Origin: Sphingobacterium sp.
Lineage (GTDB): Bacteria > Bacteroidota > Bacteroidia > Sphingobacteriales > Sphingobacteriaceae
Assembly: GCA_031277715.1 (NCBI GenBank)
Contig: JAITLW010000346.1
Coordinates: 1 to 35,773 of the forward strand
DNA: 35,773 nucleotides
Reading direction: 5' to 3'
The number at the start of each line of letters is the position of its first letter. The first letter of the stretch is position 1. Below the pieces are notes generated by a model. It was not told the DNA's origin. It worked only from the letters and a program-made list of their open reading frames with translations, and searched no databases. The translations under genes and the position numbers were made by a program. Of this stretch, positions 7,263-14,039 are shown in pieces.

Positions 7263-8642
7263 TTAATCAAACCGAATCACCTTCATCTTTGGCACCAATA
7301 GCTTCATTATTCCCCAAGCCAGCAGATAGGCAATAGCACAAAAACTAAACATGATGGTATATCCCGTTTCGATATCTCCCAATAACTCATAATGATCAAA
7401 TAGATATCCTCCTATCTTAGTAATCAACGCTCCTCCAATCCCTCCCGCCATTCCTCCTATCCCAACAACGGAGGCAACTGCTCTTCGGGGAAACATATCC
7501 GATACCGTCGTAAAAATATTTGCGCTCCAAGCCTGGTGCGCAGATGCGCCAACACCAATAAGTAAAACAGGGATCCAAAAACCATACTGCCCTAAAGGCT
7601 GCGCCAAAAGAACTACTAATGGAATAATAGCAATCGTAAGCATCGCTTTCATACGTCCTTCGTAAGCCGGGTACCCTCTGTCTATGTAATATTTGGGGAA
7701 CCAGCCCCCGCCGATACTACCGACCATAGTCATACTGTATAGAACAGCTAAGGGCAACATAATATCTTCGTTCACTATATTATATTGATCTTTAAGATAT
7801 CCTGGCAACCAAAACAGGAAAAACCACCAAACACCGTCTGTCATGAATTTTCCCGCCGTAAAAGCCCAAGTCTGCCGATACCCTAACAATTTAATCCATG
7901 ACACGGGACCTTCTGGCACATCCATTGTGCCGGACATCAACTTCCGCTTGTCTTCTTCCTGATCTTTACTAATATATGCTCTCTCCGCTGCCGACATACG
8001 TTTTTGCTCCTGTGGCTTATCATAAAAGATAAACCAGAATATCAACCACAGAAAACCGATTGCCCCCACTATTTCGAAGGCCACTGCCCAGCCCCAGTGC
8101 CCAGCGATCCAAGGCACTGTAAGCGGAGCCAAAATAGCCCCCACATTGGCCCCAGAATTAAACATTCCCGTGGCCAACGAACGCTCACTCTTCGGGAAAT
8201 ACTCAGCTGTAGCCTTGATTGCAGCAGGGAAATTACCCGCCTCCCCGACCGCCAATACTGTTCGGGCAAACATAAATCCAACGATAGACACCGGAACAGA
8301 TGCAATCCCCACCCAACCAAATACCCCAACGATCCCCTCTCCTATTGCTATAGCATAAGCATGGATAATAGCCCCTACAGACCATAAGATAATGGACCAA
8401 GTATAGCCCCATTTTGTACCAAACCGATCCACAAATCTCCCCGCAAAAAGCATCGATATTGCATAGACAAACTGGAACACGGCGGCAATGTCAGCATAGT
8501 CGCTATTGGTCCATCCGAATTGTTCCTCTAAAGTTGGCTTCAATAAACTGAGCACCTGCCGATCCATATAATTTATAGTCGTTGCAAAAAACAAAAGTGC
8601 ACAGATTACCCATCTATAGTTACCTATATTAGCTGTTCTCAT
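7263..8642 (-). CDS. MFS hexuronate transporter (ACS family, ExuT-like)
   Basis: The 459-residue protein has about 12 hydrophobic segments. It shows anion:cation symporter family marks: the N-terminal INYMDRQVLS (23-32), the MFS motif A region GRFVDRFGTK (68-77) and RTVLAVGEAGNFPAAIKATAEYF-type residues in the fourth helix region. ExuT and GudP of this family import hexuronates or aldarates with protons. It is the last gene of the uxaC-kdgK-kdgA operon, 28 bases after the aldolase, so glucuronate or galacturonate uptake is the natural assignment. Substrate choice between the two, or related sugar acids, cannot be read from the sequence. Confidence 0.9.
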   Translation of the reverse strand: MRTANIGNYRWVICALLFFATTINYMDRQVLSLLKPTLEEQFGWTNSDYADIAAVFQFVYAISMLFAGRFVDRFGTKWGYTWSIILWSVGAIIHAYAIAIGEGIVGVFGWVGIASVPVSIVGFMFARTVLAVGEAGNFPAAIKATAEYFPKSERSLATGMFNSGANVGAILAPLTVPWIAGHWGWAVAFEIVGAIGFLWLIFWFIFYDKPQEQKRMSAAERAYISKDQEEDKRKLMSGTMDVPEGPVSWIKLLGYRQTWAFTAGKFMTDGVWWFFLFWLPGYLKDQYNIVNEDIMLPLAVLYSMTMVGSIGGGWFPKYYIDRGYPAYEGRMKAMLTIAIIPLVVLLAQPLGQYGFWIPVLLIGVGASAHQAWSANIFTTVSDMFPRRAVASVVGIGGMAGGIGGALITKIGGYLFDHYELLGDIETGYTIMFSFCAIAYLLAWGIMKLLVPKMKVIRFD

Positions 8643-8670
8643 CGGTTTAAACTGGCTATGTAACTGGTCT

Positions 8671-9327
8671 TTAACTTGTTTGTTGCCTAGCTTGTTTTAC
8701 AAGATCTAAAGCTAGTAACGTTCTTTCTTCTAGTCCTTCGGTACGCCTAGGATCGATCAATTTGCTTCCCATTCCTACAGCACATACTCCTGCTTTAAAC
8801 CAGGACTGCAAATTATTGAGTTCTATATCCACCCCTCCTGTTGGTATAAAAAGCTGCCCCCTGAACAATTCTTTTATCGCTGACATATACTCTGCCCCGA
8901 GTATATTAGCAGGGAATAGCTTAATTAAGGCAGCGTCATATTCTTGTGCTGTGTAGATCTCAGTAGGCGTCATGCAACCCGGAATCCATAACAACCCAGC
9001 TTCATTAACCAACTGTCCCACAACAGGACTTACAATCGGGGAAACAATAAAATCGGCCCCTAAATCTATAAAAAGGGTTGCTTCCTTACTGTTTTTTATA
9101 GTTCCGATTCCCAAGTATAGCCCGGGCATCTCCTTATCTCTAACAGACAATAATTCTTTAAAAACAGTCTCTGCTTTGTCACCTCTATTGGTAAACTCAA
9201 ACACCCTTATTCCCGCTTTGTAGAGCGTCTTTACAAGAGCAATCGACCCATCGATATCATCATGATAAAATAAGGGCAATATACCTTGCTGTAAAATCGC
9301 TTCTAATACCGTTGTTTTCTTGTTCAT
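8671..9327 (-). CDS. kdgA: Bifunctional KDPG/KHG aldolase
   Basis: This 218-residue class I aldolase cleaves 2-keto-3-deoxy-6-phosphogluconate to pyruvate and glyceraldehyde-3-phosphate. Family landmarks are the general-acid Glu44 and Arg48 in FEFTNRGDKA, YLGIGTIKN (71-79), IVSPIVSP, the PGCMTPTEI loop (116-124), the Schiff-base Lys136 in ALIKLFPAN, and the phosphate-binding PTGGV (162-166). Its ATG overlaps the stop of the kinase gene by four bases (9324-9327), indicating translational coupling, and the kinase supplies its substrate. A specific symbol is uncertain (kdgA or eda); the operon context favours the hexuronate route. Confidence 0.94.
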   Translation of the reverse strand: MNKKTTVLEAILQQGILPLFYHDDIDGSIALVKTLYKAGIRVFEFTNRGDKAETVFKELLSVRDKEMPGLYLGIGTIKNSKEATLFIDLGADFIVSPIVSPVVGQLVNEAGLLWIPGCMTPTEIYTAQEYDAALIKLFPANILGAEYMSAIKELFRGQLFIPTGGVDIELNNLQSWFKAGVCAVGMGSKLIDPRRTEGLEERTLLALDLVKQARQQTS

Positions 9328-10349
9328 CTCTTTATTCGTTTTTGAATGTCTGTGACCGAACTCTCCGTCGCATCACTCGCTATAAATAATTTATCGAAAG
9401 CCGCTGCTGTAGCAAACTCCAGTGTGTCACGCATTCCAATCTCTTGATACAATCCATATATCAGCCCGCCCATAAAGCAATCTCCGCTTCCCACTTTGTC
9501 AAGAATCTCTTCTGCTCGGTACTCTTCGGAAATCAACAGTTGTTCCTCTCCAAAAAAGGTGGTAAAATATTGAATACCTTTTTCTAGATAATCAAATCTA
9601 AATGTGTTGGCTACAAACTTACATTTTTCAAACCGCGACACTAACTCCAGACTTGTTCTCTTTGCCTGCTCTTCAAGCATCCCTCGTTCATAACTCTCTT
9701 TCACCTCTTTTAGCCCTGGGGCCAATGAAGTGCCTAACATTTGCTGCGCAGCCCACACATTCCCCATAATAAGATCAGAGTAAACTGCTAGATCTGGCAT
9801 TATCTCTATTGGTTGTTTCCCGTATTTCCATAATTTTGAACGGTAATTGAGATCCAATGAAACAAAGATGTTTTGACGTTTTGCTTCTTTTACCGCTTCC
9901 AGACAGATATCGGCCATTTCCTGAGATATAGCTGGGCATATAGCCGAAAAATGAAACCAGGACACCCCTTTGAAGATAGACGGCCAATCAATATCGGAAC
10001 GATTTAAGTTAGCAAATGCTGAATCTGCCCTATCATATATAACTCCTGCATGTTTTACATCCTTCCCTTTGGGCAGATAGTACAGCCCTAAGCGATTTCC
10101 CTGTAACAACATGTGGTCGACATCTACTTTTCTTGCTTTCAAGTGTTCTAAAATCCCCGAGGTTATATCATTTTGGGGCATAGCCGAGAGATAGGCAGAA
10201 GGCAATCCCCATGTCGCTAGAGCTGACGCCACATTAAGTTCTGCTCCTCCAACAAAAAACGGCAAAGCTCCTGCTCCGACCCAATCCTGAGAAAGATCAG
10301 GACAAATACGGAGCAGAATTTCTCCAAAATTTAAAATCTTACCATTCAT
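9324..10349 (-). CDS. kdgK: 2-keto-3-deoxygluconate kinase (PfkB family)
   Basis: The 341-residue product is a ribokinase/PfkB-type sugar kinase. The N-terminal FFVGGAELNVASALATWG (31-48) is the PfkB signature 1 region. The C-terminal DKVGSGDCFMGGLIYG matches signature 2, with the catalytic base Asp290 in GSGD (usually GAGD). Phosphorylation of 2-keto-3-deoxygluconate by ATP is the expected reaction, supported by direct neighbours: it overlaps the uxaC stop by one base and the aldolase start by four. The chain is slightly longer than typical KdgK, with an extra helical stretch around 215-235. Alternative sugar specificity is possible but the context argues strongly for KDG. Confidence 0.92.
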   Translation of the reverse strand: MNGKILNFGEILLRICPDLSQDWVGAGALPFFVGGAELNVASALATWGLPSAYLSAMPQNDITSGILEHLKARKVDVDHMLLQGNRLGLYYLPKGKDVKHAGVIYDRADSAFANLNRSDIDWPSIFKGVSWFHFSAICPAISQEMADICLEAVKEAKRQNIFVSLDLNYRSKLWKYGKQPIEIMPDLAVYSDLIMGNVWAAQQMLGTSLAPGLKEVKESYERGMLEEQAKRTSLELVSRFEKCKFVANTFRFDYLEKGIQYFTTFFGEEQLLISEEYRAEEILDKVGSGDCFMGGLIYGLYQEIGMRDTLEFATAAAFDKLFIASDATESSVTDIQKRIKR

Positions 10350-11755
10350 TACTTAAAAAATCTAAAATATTCCCGGGCATTATAATAACTTATATCCCGT
10401 ATGATCTTACCAACCCATTCTATATCATCAGGGATTTCTCCCTTTTCCATATCTGTTCCAAAAATATCGCAAACTAATCTTCTGAAATACTCATGCCTAG
10501 GAAAGGACAAAAAGCTCCTAGAATCGGTCAGCATTCCTACAAAATTACTGATTAACCCAATATTGGACAGCGCATTAATCTGTTTCGTTATTCCATCTTT
10601 TTGATCCAAAAACCACCAAGCGGAACCAAATTGAATTTTCCCTCGCACAGACCCGTCATTAAAATTGCCTGCCATACTCACAAACAACTCGTTATCTGCC
10701 GGGTTCAGATTGTACAAAACGGTCTTAGCTAACTTACCCCTACAGTCCAATCCATCTAAAAAACCTGATAATTCCTGAGCTTGCTTAAAGTCACCGATTG
10801 AATCATGCCCCGTATCTGCCCCTTTAAGACCGAAGATACGGGTATTATTATTACGTAAAGGTCCTATGTGATACTGCTGTACCCAGTTTTTCTCGTGGTC
10901 CCATTCAGCAAAAGAAACTAAAAGTGCAGATTTGAATTTAGACACCTCTTCTAGTGTCAGCTGTCTTCCCACACGTATTTTTTCAAAAATTATCTTCAGT
11001 TCATAATCCGTATACTTTGCGGTATACAATTGCTCTATCCCGTGATCGGACACATTACAACCCCGAGACTCAAAATAATCGTGTCTTGCTCTGAGAGCAT
11101 CTATATAATCATTAAAACTATCTATCGATCTTCCCGTAACGTCTTCTAGCTTATCAATATACTCATTTAATGCTATGACATTACCAGCTTCCATAGCTTT
11201 ATCCGGCCGAAATGCAGGCAACATCTTGAAAGTCTCTCCCTCCGTGGCTATTTGCTGATGATAATCTAGATGATCCAAAGGATCATCTGTGGTACACACG
11301 ACCTCAACATTCATTCGTTTCAACAGATTCCTTGCAGAAAATCCAGCATCGGCAATCTGCTCTGCTGTCTGTTCATAAATTTTTTCTGCTGTAGCCGGCG
11401 ACAGTAAATCCGTAATCCCAAAATAGCGCTGCAACTCGAGATGGGTCCAATGATATAAAGGATTTCGTAAAGTATAAGGTACTGTCTCCGCCCATTTCAG
11501 AAATTTCTCTTTATCAGAAGCTTCTCCTGTAATATATACTTCATCTATACCATGCGCCCGCATTGCCCTCCACTTATAATGATCATGAGCTAGCCACAGT
11601 TCCCCCAGATTATCAAAAACTTTATTATCTGCGATCTGCTTTGCAGGCAAATGATTATGATAATCTATAATGGGTAAATCTTTTGCATAATTGTGGTATA
11701 AGTCACTTGCAGCCTTTGTGTTTAACAGAAAATTCTCGTCTAAAAACGCTCTCAT
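10349..11755 (-). CDS. uxaC: Glucuronate (uronate) isomerase
   Basis: The 468-residue protein matches UxaC over its full length. It has the metal-binding IIDYHNHLPAKQIADN (29-44, with H33 and H35), LGELWLAHDHYKWRAMRAHG, the FLKWAETVPYTLRNPLYHWTHLELQRYFGI region, VVCTTDDPLDHL and the late NNNTRIFGLKGADTGHDSIGD. It converts D-glucuronate to D-fructuronate and D-galacturonate to D-tagaturonate in the cytoplasm. It is the first gene of the operon and overlaps kdgK by one base. The next steps, reduction to an aldonate and dehydration to KDG, are not encoded in this window. The start ATG is well placed. Confidence 0.96.
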   Translation of the reverse strand: MRAFLDENFLLNTKAASDLYHNYAKDLPIIDYHNHLPAKQIADNKVFDNLGELWLAHDHYKWRAMRAHGIDEVYITGEASDKEKFLKWAETVPYTLRNPLYHWTHLELQRYFGITDLLSPATAEKIYEQTAEQIADAGFSARNLLKRMNVEVVCTTDDPLDHLDYHQQIATEGETFKMLPAFRPDKAMEAGNVIALNEYIDKLEDVTGRSIDSFNDYIDALRARHDYFESRGCNVSDHGIEQLYTAKYTDYELKIIFEKIRVGRQLTLEEVSKFKSALLVSFAEWDHEKNWVQQYHIGPLRNNNTRIFGLKGADTGHDSIGDFKQAQELSGFLDGLDCRGKLAKTVLYNLNPADNELFVSMAGNFNDGSVRGKIQFGSAWWFLDQKDGITKQINALSNIGLISNFVGMLTDSRSFLSFPRHEYFRRLVCDIFGTDMEKGEIPDDIEWVGKIIRDISYYNAREYFRFFK

Positions 11756-11921
11756 TGATAAAATTTATTAACGGCACAACCTGTTCACCATTACGACCAG
11801 CACATAGACAACTATAAAGCGTAATTATCCAATGATTGCATCTAAAAGGCAAAAAAAAGGTATTGTCATATCTAGGGCTTAAAAGTAAGCACAAGATAAA
11901 TAAGATTTACAGTTCTACCTT

Positions 11922-11952
11922 AACATTAGTTACGAAAACGTTAGCGATAAAT
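11922..11952. promoter_or_regulatory. Possible operator upstream of the hexuronate operon
   Basis: The segment contains ACGAAAACGTTAGCGA (11932-11947), an imperfect palindrome centred on AACGTT that resembles LacI-family operators. It also contains a 15-base direct repeat (AACATTAGTTACGAA then AACGTTAGCGATAAA, 10 of 15 identical). It lies about 170 bases upstream of uxaC in the otherwise gene-free stretch 11756-12069, where I see nothing else except the tRNA terminator. The pattern is seen; regulator and function are inference. Confidence 0.35.
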
Positions 11953-12019
11953 GTATTTTATTATAAAAACCACAGACAATATCGGTTTGCACATACAAAA
12001 CAACATTCGTATATACGCA

Positions 12020-12056
12020 AAAAAGCCAAGGTTGACTGAACAAACCCTGGCTTTTT
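12020..12056. terminator. Rho-independent terminator after tRNA-Arg
   Basis: AAAAAGCCAAGG (12020-12031) pairs with CCCTGGCTTTTT (12045-12056) apart from one mismatch, around a 13-base loop. Read on the minus strand it ends in a T-run and lies just downstream of tRNA-Arg. Confidence 0.8.
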
Positions 12057-12069
12057 CTTTGAACTCCTG

Positions 12070-12141
12070 TAGCCCCGAGCAGAATCGAACTGCTATCAAA
12101 TGTTTAGGAAACATCTATTCTATCCGTTGAACTACGGGGCC
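12070..12141 (-). tRNA. tRNA-Arg (anticodon CCT)
   Basis: The minus strand folds as a 72-base tRNA. The acceptor arms are GGCCCCG and CGGGGCT (with a G-T first pair) and the discriminator is A. The anticodon stem GATGT/ACATT encloses loop TTCCTAA with anticodon CCT, and the T-arm is AGCAG-TTCGATT-CTGCT. It decodes AGG. No CCA is encoded. Confidence 0.95.
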
Positions 12142-12303
12142 GATTTTTGAAGTACACAAAAGTATTATTCTCTTAGCTTCAAAACAAGAGCTCATTTTAT
12201 TTTTAGCGCACCTATAGCCAACAACTATAACCAGAGCTACAGATCAATAGATTTTGACAATATCAAATAGGTAAATTCGATTTATAGTTGTCGTTATTAT
12301 GCT

Positions 12304-12311
12304 TACCTTTG
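12304..12311 (+). promoter_or_regulatory. Bacteroidota -7 promoter element for the peroxiredoxin gene
   Basis: TACCTTTG is an exact TAnnTTTG match 25 bases before the ATG at 12337. It predicts a leader of roughly 20 bases, which is purine-rich (AAAAAAAGAAAGA) just before the start. Confidence 0.65.
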
Positions 12312-12336
12312 TAGTACAAAAAAAGAAAGATATATT

Positions 12337-12969
12337 ATGAGTTTTAAAGGTAAGAATTTTCCGAACATTACAGTAGATGCAATTGATTATTTAGGTGACT
12401 ACATCTCAATCAATATTTTTGAAAAAGCCCAAAAAGAAAACAAAAAAGTATTGTTATTCTGGTATCCAAAAGACTTTACTTTCGTATGTCCTACAGAATT
12501 ACACGCTTTTCAAGAGGCTCTTCCTGAATTTGAGAAACGTAACACAATTGTAATCGGTGCATCATGCGATTCTAACGAAGTTCACTTTGCTTGGTTGAAT
12601 ACAGCAAAAGACAATGGCGGTATCGAAGGTGTAGAATATCCTATCATTGCTGATACTAACCGCAATCTTTCTAGCGTATTAGGTATTTTAGAGATGAAAG
12701 AAGTAGAGCACCCTGAGTACGGTACACTAGTAGAAGGTTCTGCTGTATCTTACCGCGCTACTTATCTAATCGACGAGACTGGTAAAGTTTTCCACGAATC
12801 AGTAAACGACATGCCACTTGGACGTAACGTTAAAGAGTACATCCGTTTAATTGACGCTTATGCTCACGTTCAAAACCACGGTGAAGTTTGTCCAGCAAAC
12901 TGGGAAGAAGGTAAAGATGCAATGAATGCGACTCGTGAAGGCGTAGCTTCATACCTATCAGCAAACTAA
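12337..12969 (+). CDS. Typical 2-Cys peroxiredoxin (AhpC/TSA family)
   Basis: The 210-residue enzyme reduces hydrogen peroxide and organic hydroperoxides using two cysteines. The peroxidatic Cys51 lies in KDFTFVCPTELHAF (45-58) and the resolving Cys185 in HGEVCPANW near the C-terminus, the arrangement of a dimeric typical 2-Cys enzyme of AhpC/Prx1 type. The conserved active-site Thr and Glu are present within VCPTE. The next gene encodes a thioredoxin, a plausible electron donor, 61 bases downstream beyond a small hairpin that may attenuate rather than stop transcription. A TAnnTTTG promoter lies directly upstream. The sequence is near-canonical and the start is clear. Confidence 0.96.
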   Translation: MSFKGKNFPNITVDAIDYLGDYISINIFEKAQKENKKVLLFWYPKDFTFVCPTELHAFQEALPEFEKRNTIVIGASCDSNEVHFAWLNTAKDNGGIEGVEYPIIADTNRNLSSVLGILEMKEVEHPEYGTLVEGSAVSYRATYLIDETGKVFHESVNDMPLGRNVKEYIRLIDAYAHVQNHGEVCPANWEEGKDAMNATREGVASYLSAN

Positions 12970-12986
12970 GAAATCTCAACTACTCA

Positions 12987-13009
12987 AGAGGCGGATTTCT
13001 TCCGCCTCT
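12987..13009 (+). terminator. Hairpin between peroxiredoxin and thioredoxin genes
   Basis: AGAGGCGG (12987-12994) and CCGCCTCT (13002-13009) form a perfect 8-bp GC-rich stem with a 7-base loop. It is followed by ATTATTT rather than a solid T-run, so it may be a weak or leaky terminator that sets a lower level for the two downstream genes. Confidence 0.65.
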
Positions 13010-13030
13010 ATTATTTAAACACAAACTATT

Positions 13031-13345
13031 ATGTTACAGGAATTAGAAAACGACACCTTGCAGGAAGTTGTTAACAGCAACAAAACTGTAATGGTACAAT
13101 ATGCAGCTTCATGGTGCGGTAACTGCCGTATTATGAAACCAAAATTCAAAAAATTGGCAACAGAGAATGAAAACGTGACTTTCATTATCGTAGACGCAGA
13201 GAAAAACCCAGAGTCTAGAAAACTAGCTAATGTCAATAACTTACCTACATTTGCCGCCTTCAAAGATGGCAAATTGGTAAATCAAGTGCAGACAAACAAA
13301 ATTGAAGGATTAATTGATTTATTAAATGAAGTTACCAGTAATTAA
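13031..13345 (+). CDS. Thioredoxin family protein (CGNC active site)
   Basis: This 104-residue single-domain thioredoxin has the active site ASWCGNCRIMKP with Cys29 and Cys32, and the cis-proline in NNLPTFAAFKDG (Pro72). The common CGPC is replaced by CGNC, which should shift its redox potential relative to thioredoxin 1. It has no signal peptide, so it is cytoplasmic. Its position directly after the 2-Cys peroxiredoxin suggests that it recycles that enzyme, an inference from context. The last 20 bases overlap the next gene in another frame, which indicates coupled translation. Confidence 0.93.
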   Translation: MLQELENDTLQEVVNSNKTVMVQYAASWCGNCRIMKPKFKKLATENENVTFIIVDAEKNPESRKLANVNNLPTFAAFKDGKLVNQVQTNKIEGLIDLLNEVTSN

Positions 13346-13583
13346 GCACCTAACAGATTTCATCGAGCAGAATGATGCGGATTACGTATTGGAAACGATT
13401 GAAACATTGGAATCCTTAACTGAAGTTTCCTCTTTAAAAGACGAAGAGCTAGATGTTATTGGCGAATTAATCTCAAACATGTATGGCGCCATCGAAGTGG
13501 ACAAGCTAATCAAGGAAGGAACTCCCAAAAAAGAAGCTTTGAACTCATTCATGCAACGTGTATTGGGGTCGATAGACAAGTAA
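13326..13583 (+). CDS. Small helical protein linked to thioredoxin (DUF6952-like)
   Basis: The 85-residue acidic protein (MKLPVIKHLTDFIEQND start) is predicted to be wholly helical, with no Cys and no signal peptide. It overlaps the thioredoxin gene by 20 bases in a different frame, so the two are likely produced together. I recall small Bacteroidota proteins of this type, annotated DUF6952, next to AhpC and thioredoxin genes, which would suggest an accessory role in thiol redox or peroxide defence. That family name is from memory and no biochemical role can be read from the sequence. The ATG with A-rich upstream bases is a good start. Confidence 0.8.
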   Translation: MKLPVIKHLTDFIEQNDADYVLETIETLESLTEVSSLKDEELDVIGELISNMYGAIEVDKLIKEGTPKKEALNSFMQRVLGSIDK

Positions 13584-13697
13584 GGAACCGACACACTGAC
13601 TGACAAAAGCTCATCTTTTTATACAGAATACGAACTCACACCGTTTTTTGTTTATAACTCGAGCGATGTGGAAAATTATTTTTCAACATATCACTTA

Positions 13698-13865
13698 TAA
13701 TATTGTGCTTTTTATAGTACTTTTACTAGTGTTGAAGGGTTACACCTTAATCTGGTGAGTCGTAACACTAATATGCATTTAATAACAAATTAAGCGCACA
13801 CTATTTTAAGACCAAAGATTTTTAATTGTTGGAAAAAGAGCTAAATTACATTTAGCTCTTTTTTT
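13698..13865 (+). ncRNA. Candidate structured small RNA ending in a strong terminator
   Basis: The gene-free region 13584-14039 contains a near-consensus -7 element, TAATATTG (13698-13705). About 20 bases later comes a hairpin in which TAGTGTT (13727-13733) pairs with AACACTA (13764-13770) and, inside, CACC (13743-13746) pairs with GGTG (13754-13757). The segment ends in a 14-bp terminator stem. This could be a small RNA of about 155 bases, or the structured 3' untranslated region of the redox operon. No known RNA family is recognised. Confidence 0.35.
13833..13865 (+). terminator. Strong rho-independent terminator
   Basis: AAAAAGAGCTAAAT (13833-13846) pairs perfectly with ATTTAGCTCTTTTT (13850-13863) around a 3-base loop and continues into T. 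It lies 250 bases after the last upstream gene, so it ends either a long 3' untranslated region or a separate small RNA. Confidence 0.88.
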
Positions 13866-13870
13866 GTTCT

Positions 13871-13930
13871 CTCAAGTCCGCTGAAATCCTCTTAAGTCCG
13901 CTGAAGTCCCCTCAAGTCCGTGATAGACCT
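13871..13930. repeat. 10/20-bp periodic repeat
   Basis: Three 20-base copies stand head to tail: CTCAAGTCCGCTGAAATCCT, CTTAAGTCCGCTGAAGTCCC and CTCAAGTCCGTGATAGACCT. Each splits into two related 10-base halves of the form CTnAAGTCCn, so similar motifs recur once per helical turn on one face of the DNA. It lies 110-170 bases upstream of the PIG-L deacetylase gene and directly after the terminator. A binding array for a regulator is possible but unproven. Confidence 0.7.
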
Positions 13931-14039
13931 AGTATAGCTCCGTTTCCCCCAGTGTATTGTCTATATTTACCATAACAATATTACAGTTTACCGACTTTAC
14001 AAATTGCTTATTTTTTGACCTAAACATGTATATTTAACT

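Noticed and set aside
11836..12039. 67-residue plus-strand ORF upstream of uxaC
   Set aside because: Low-complexity Lys-rich translation, no promoter or start context, and it runs into the terminator behind tRNA-Arg.
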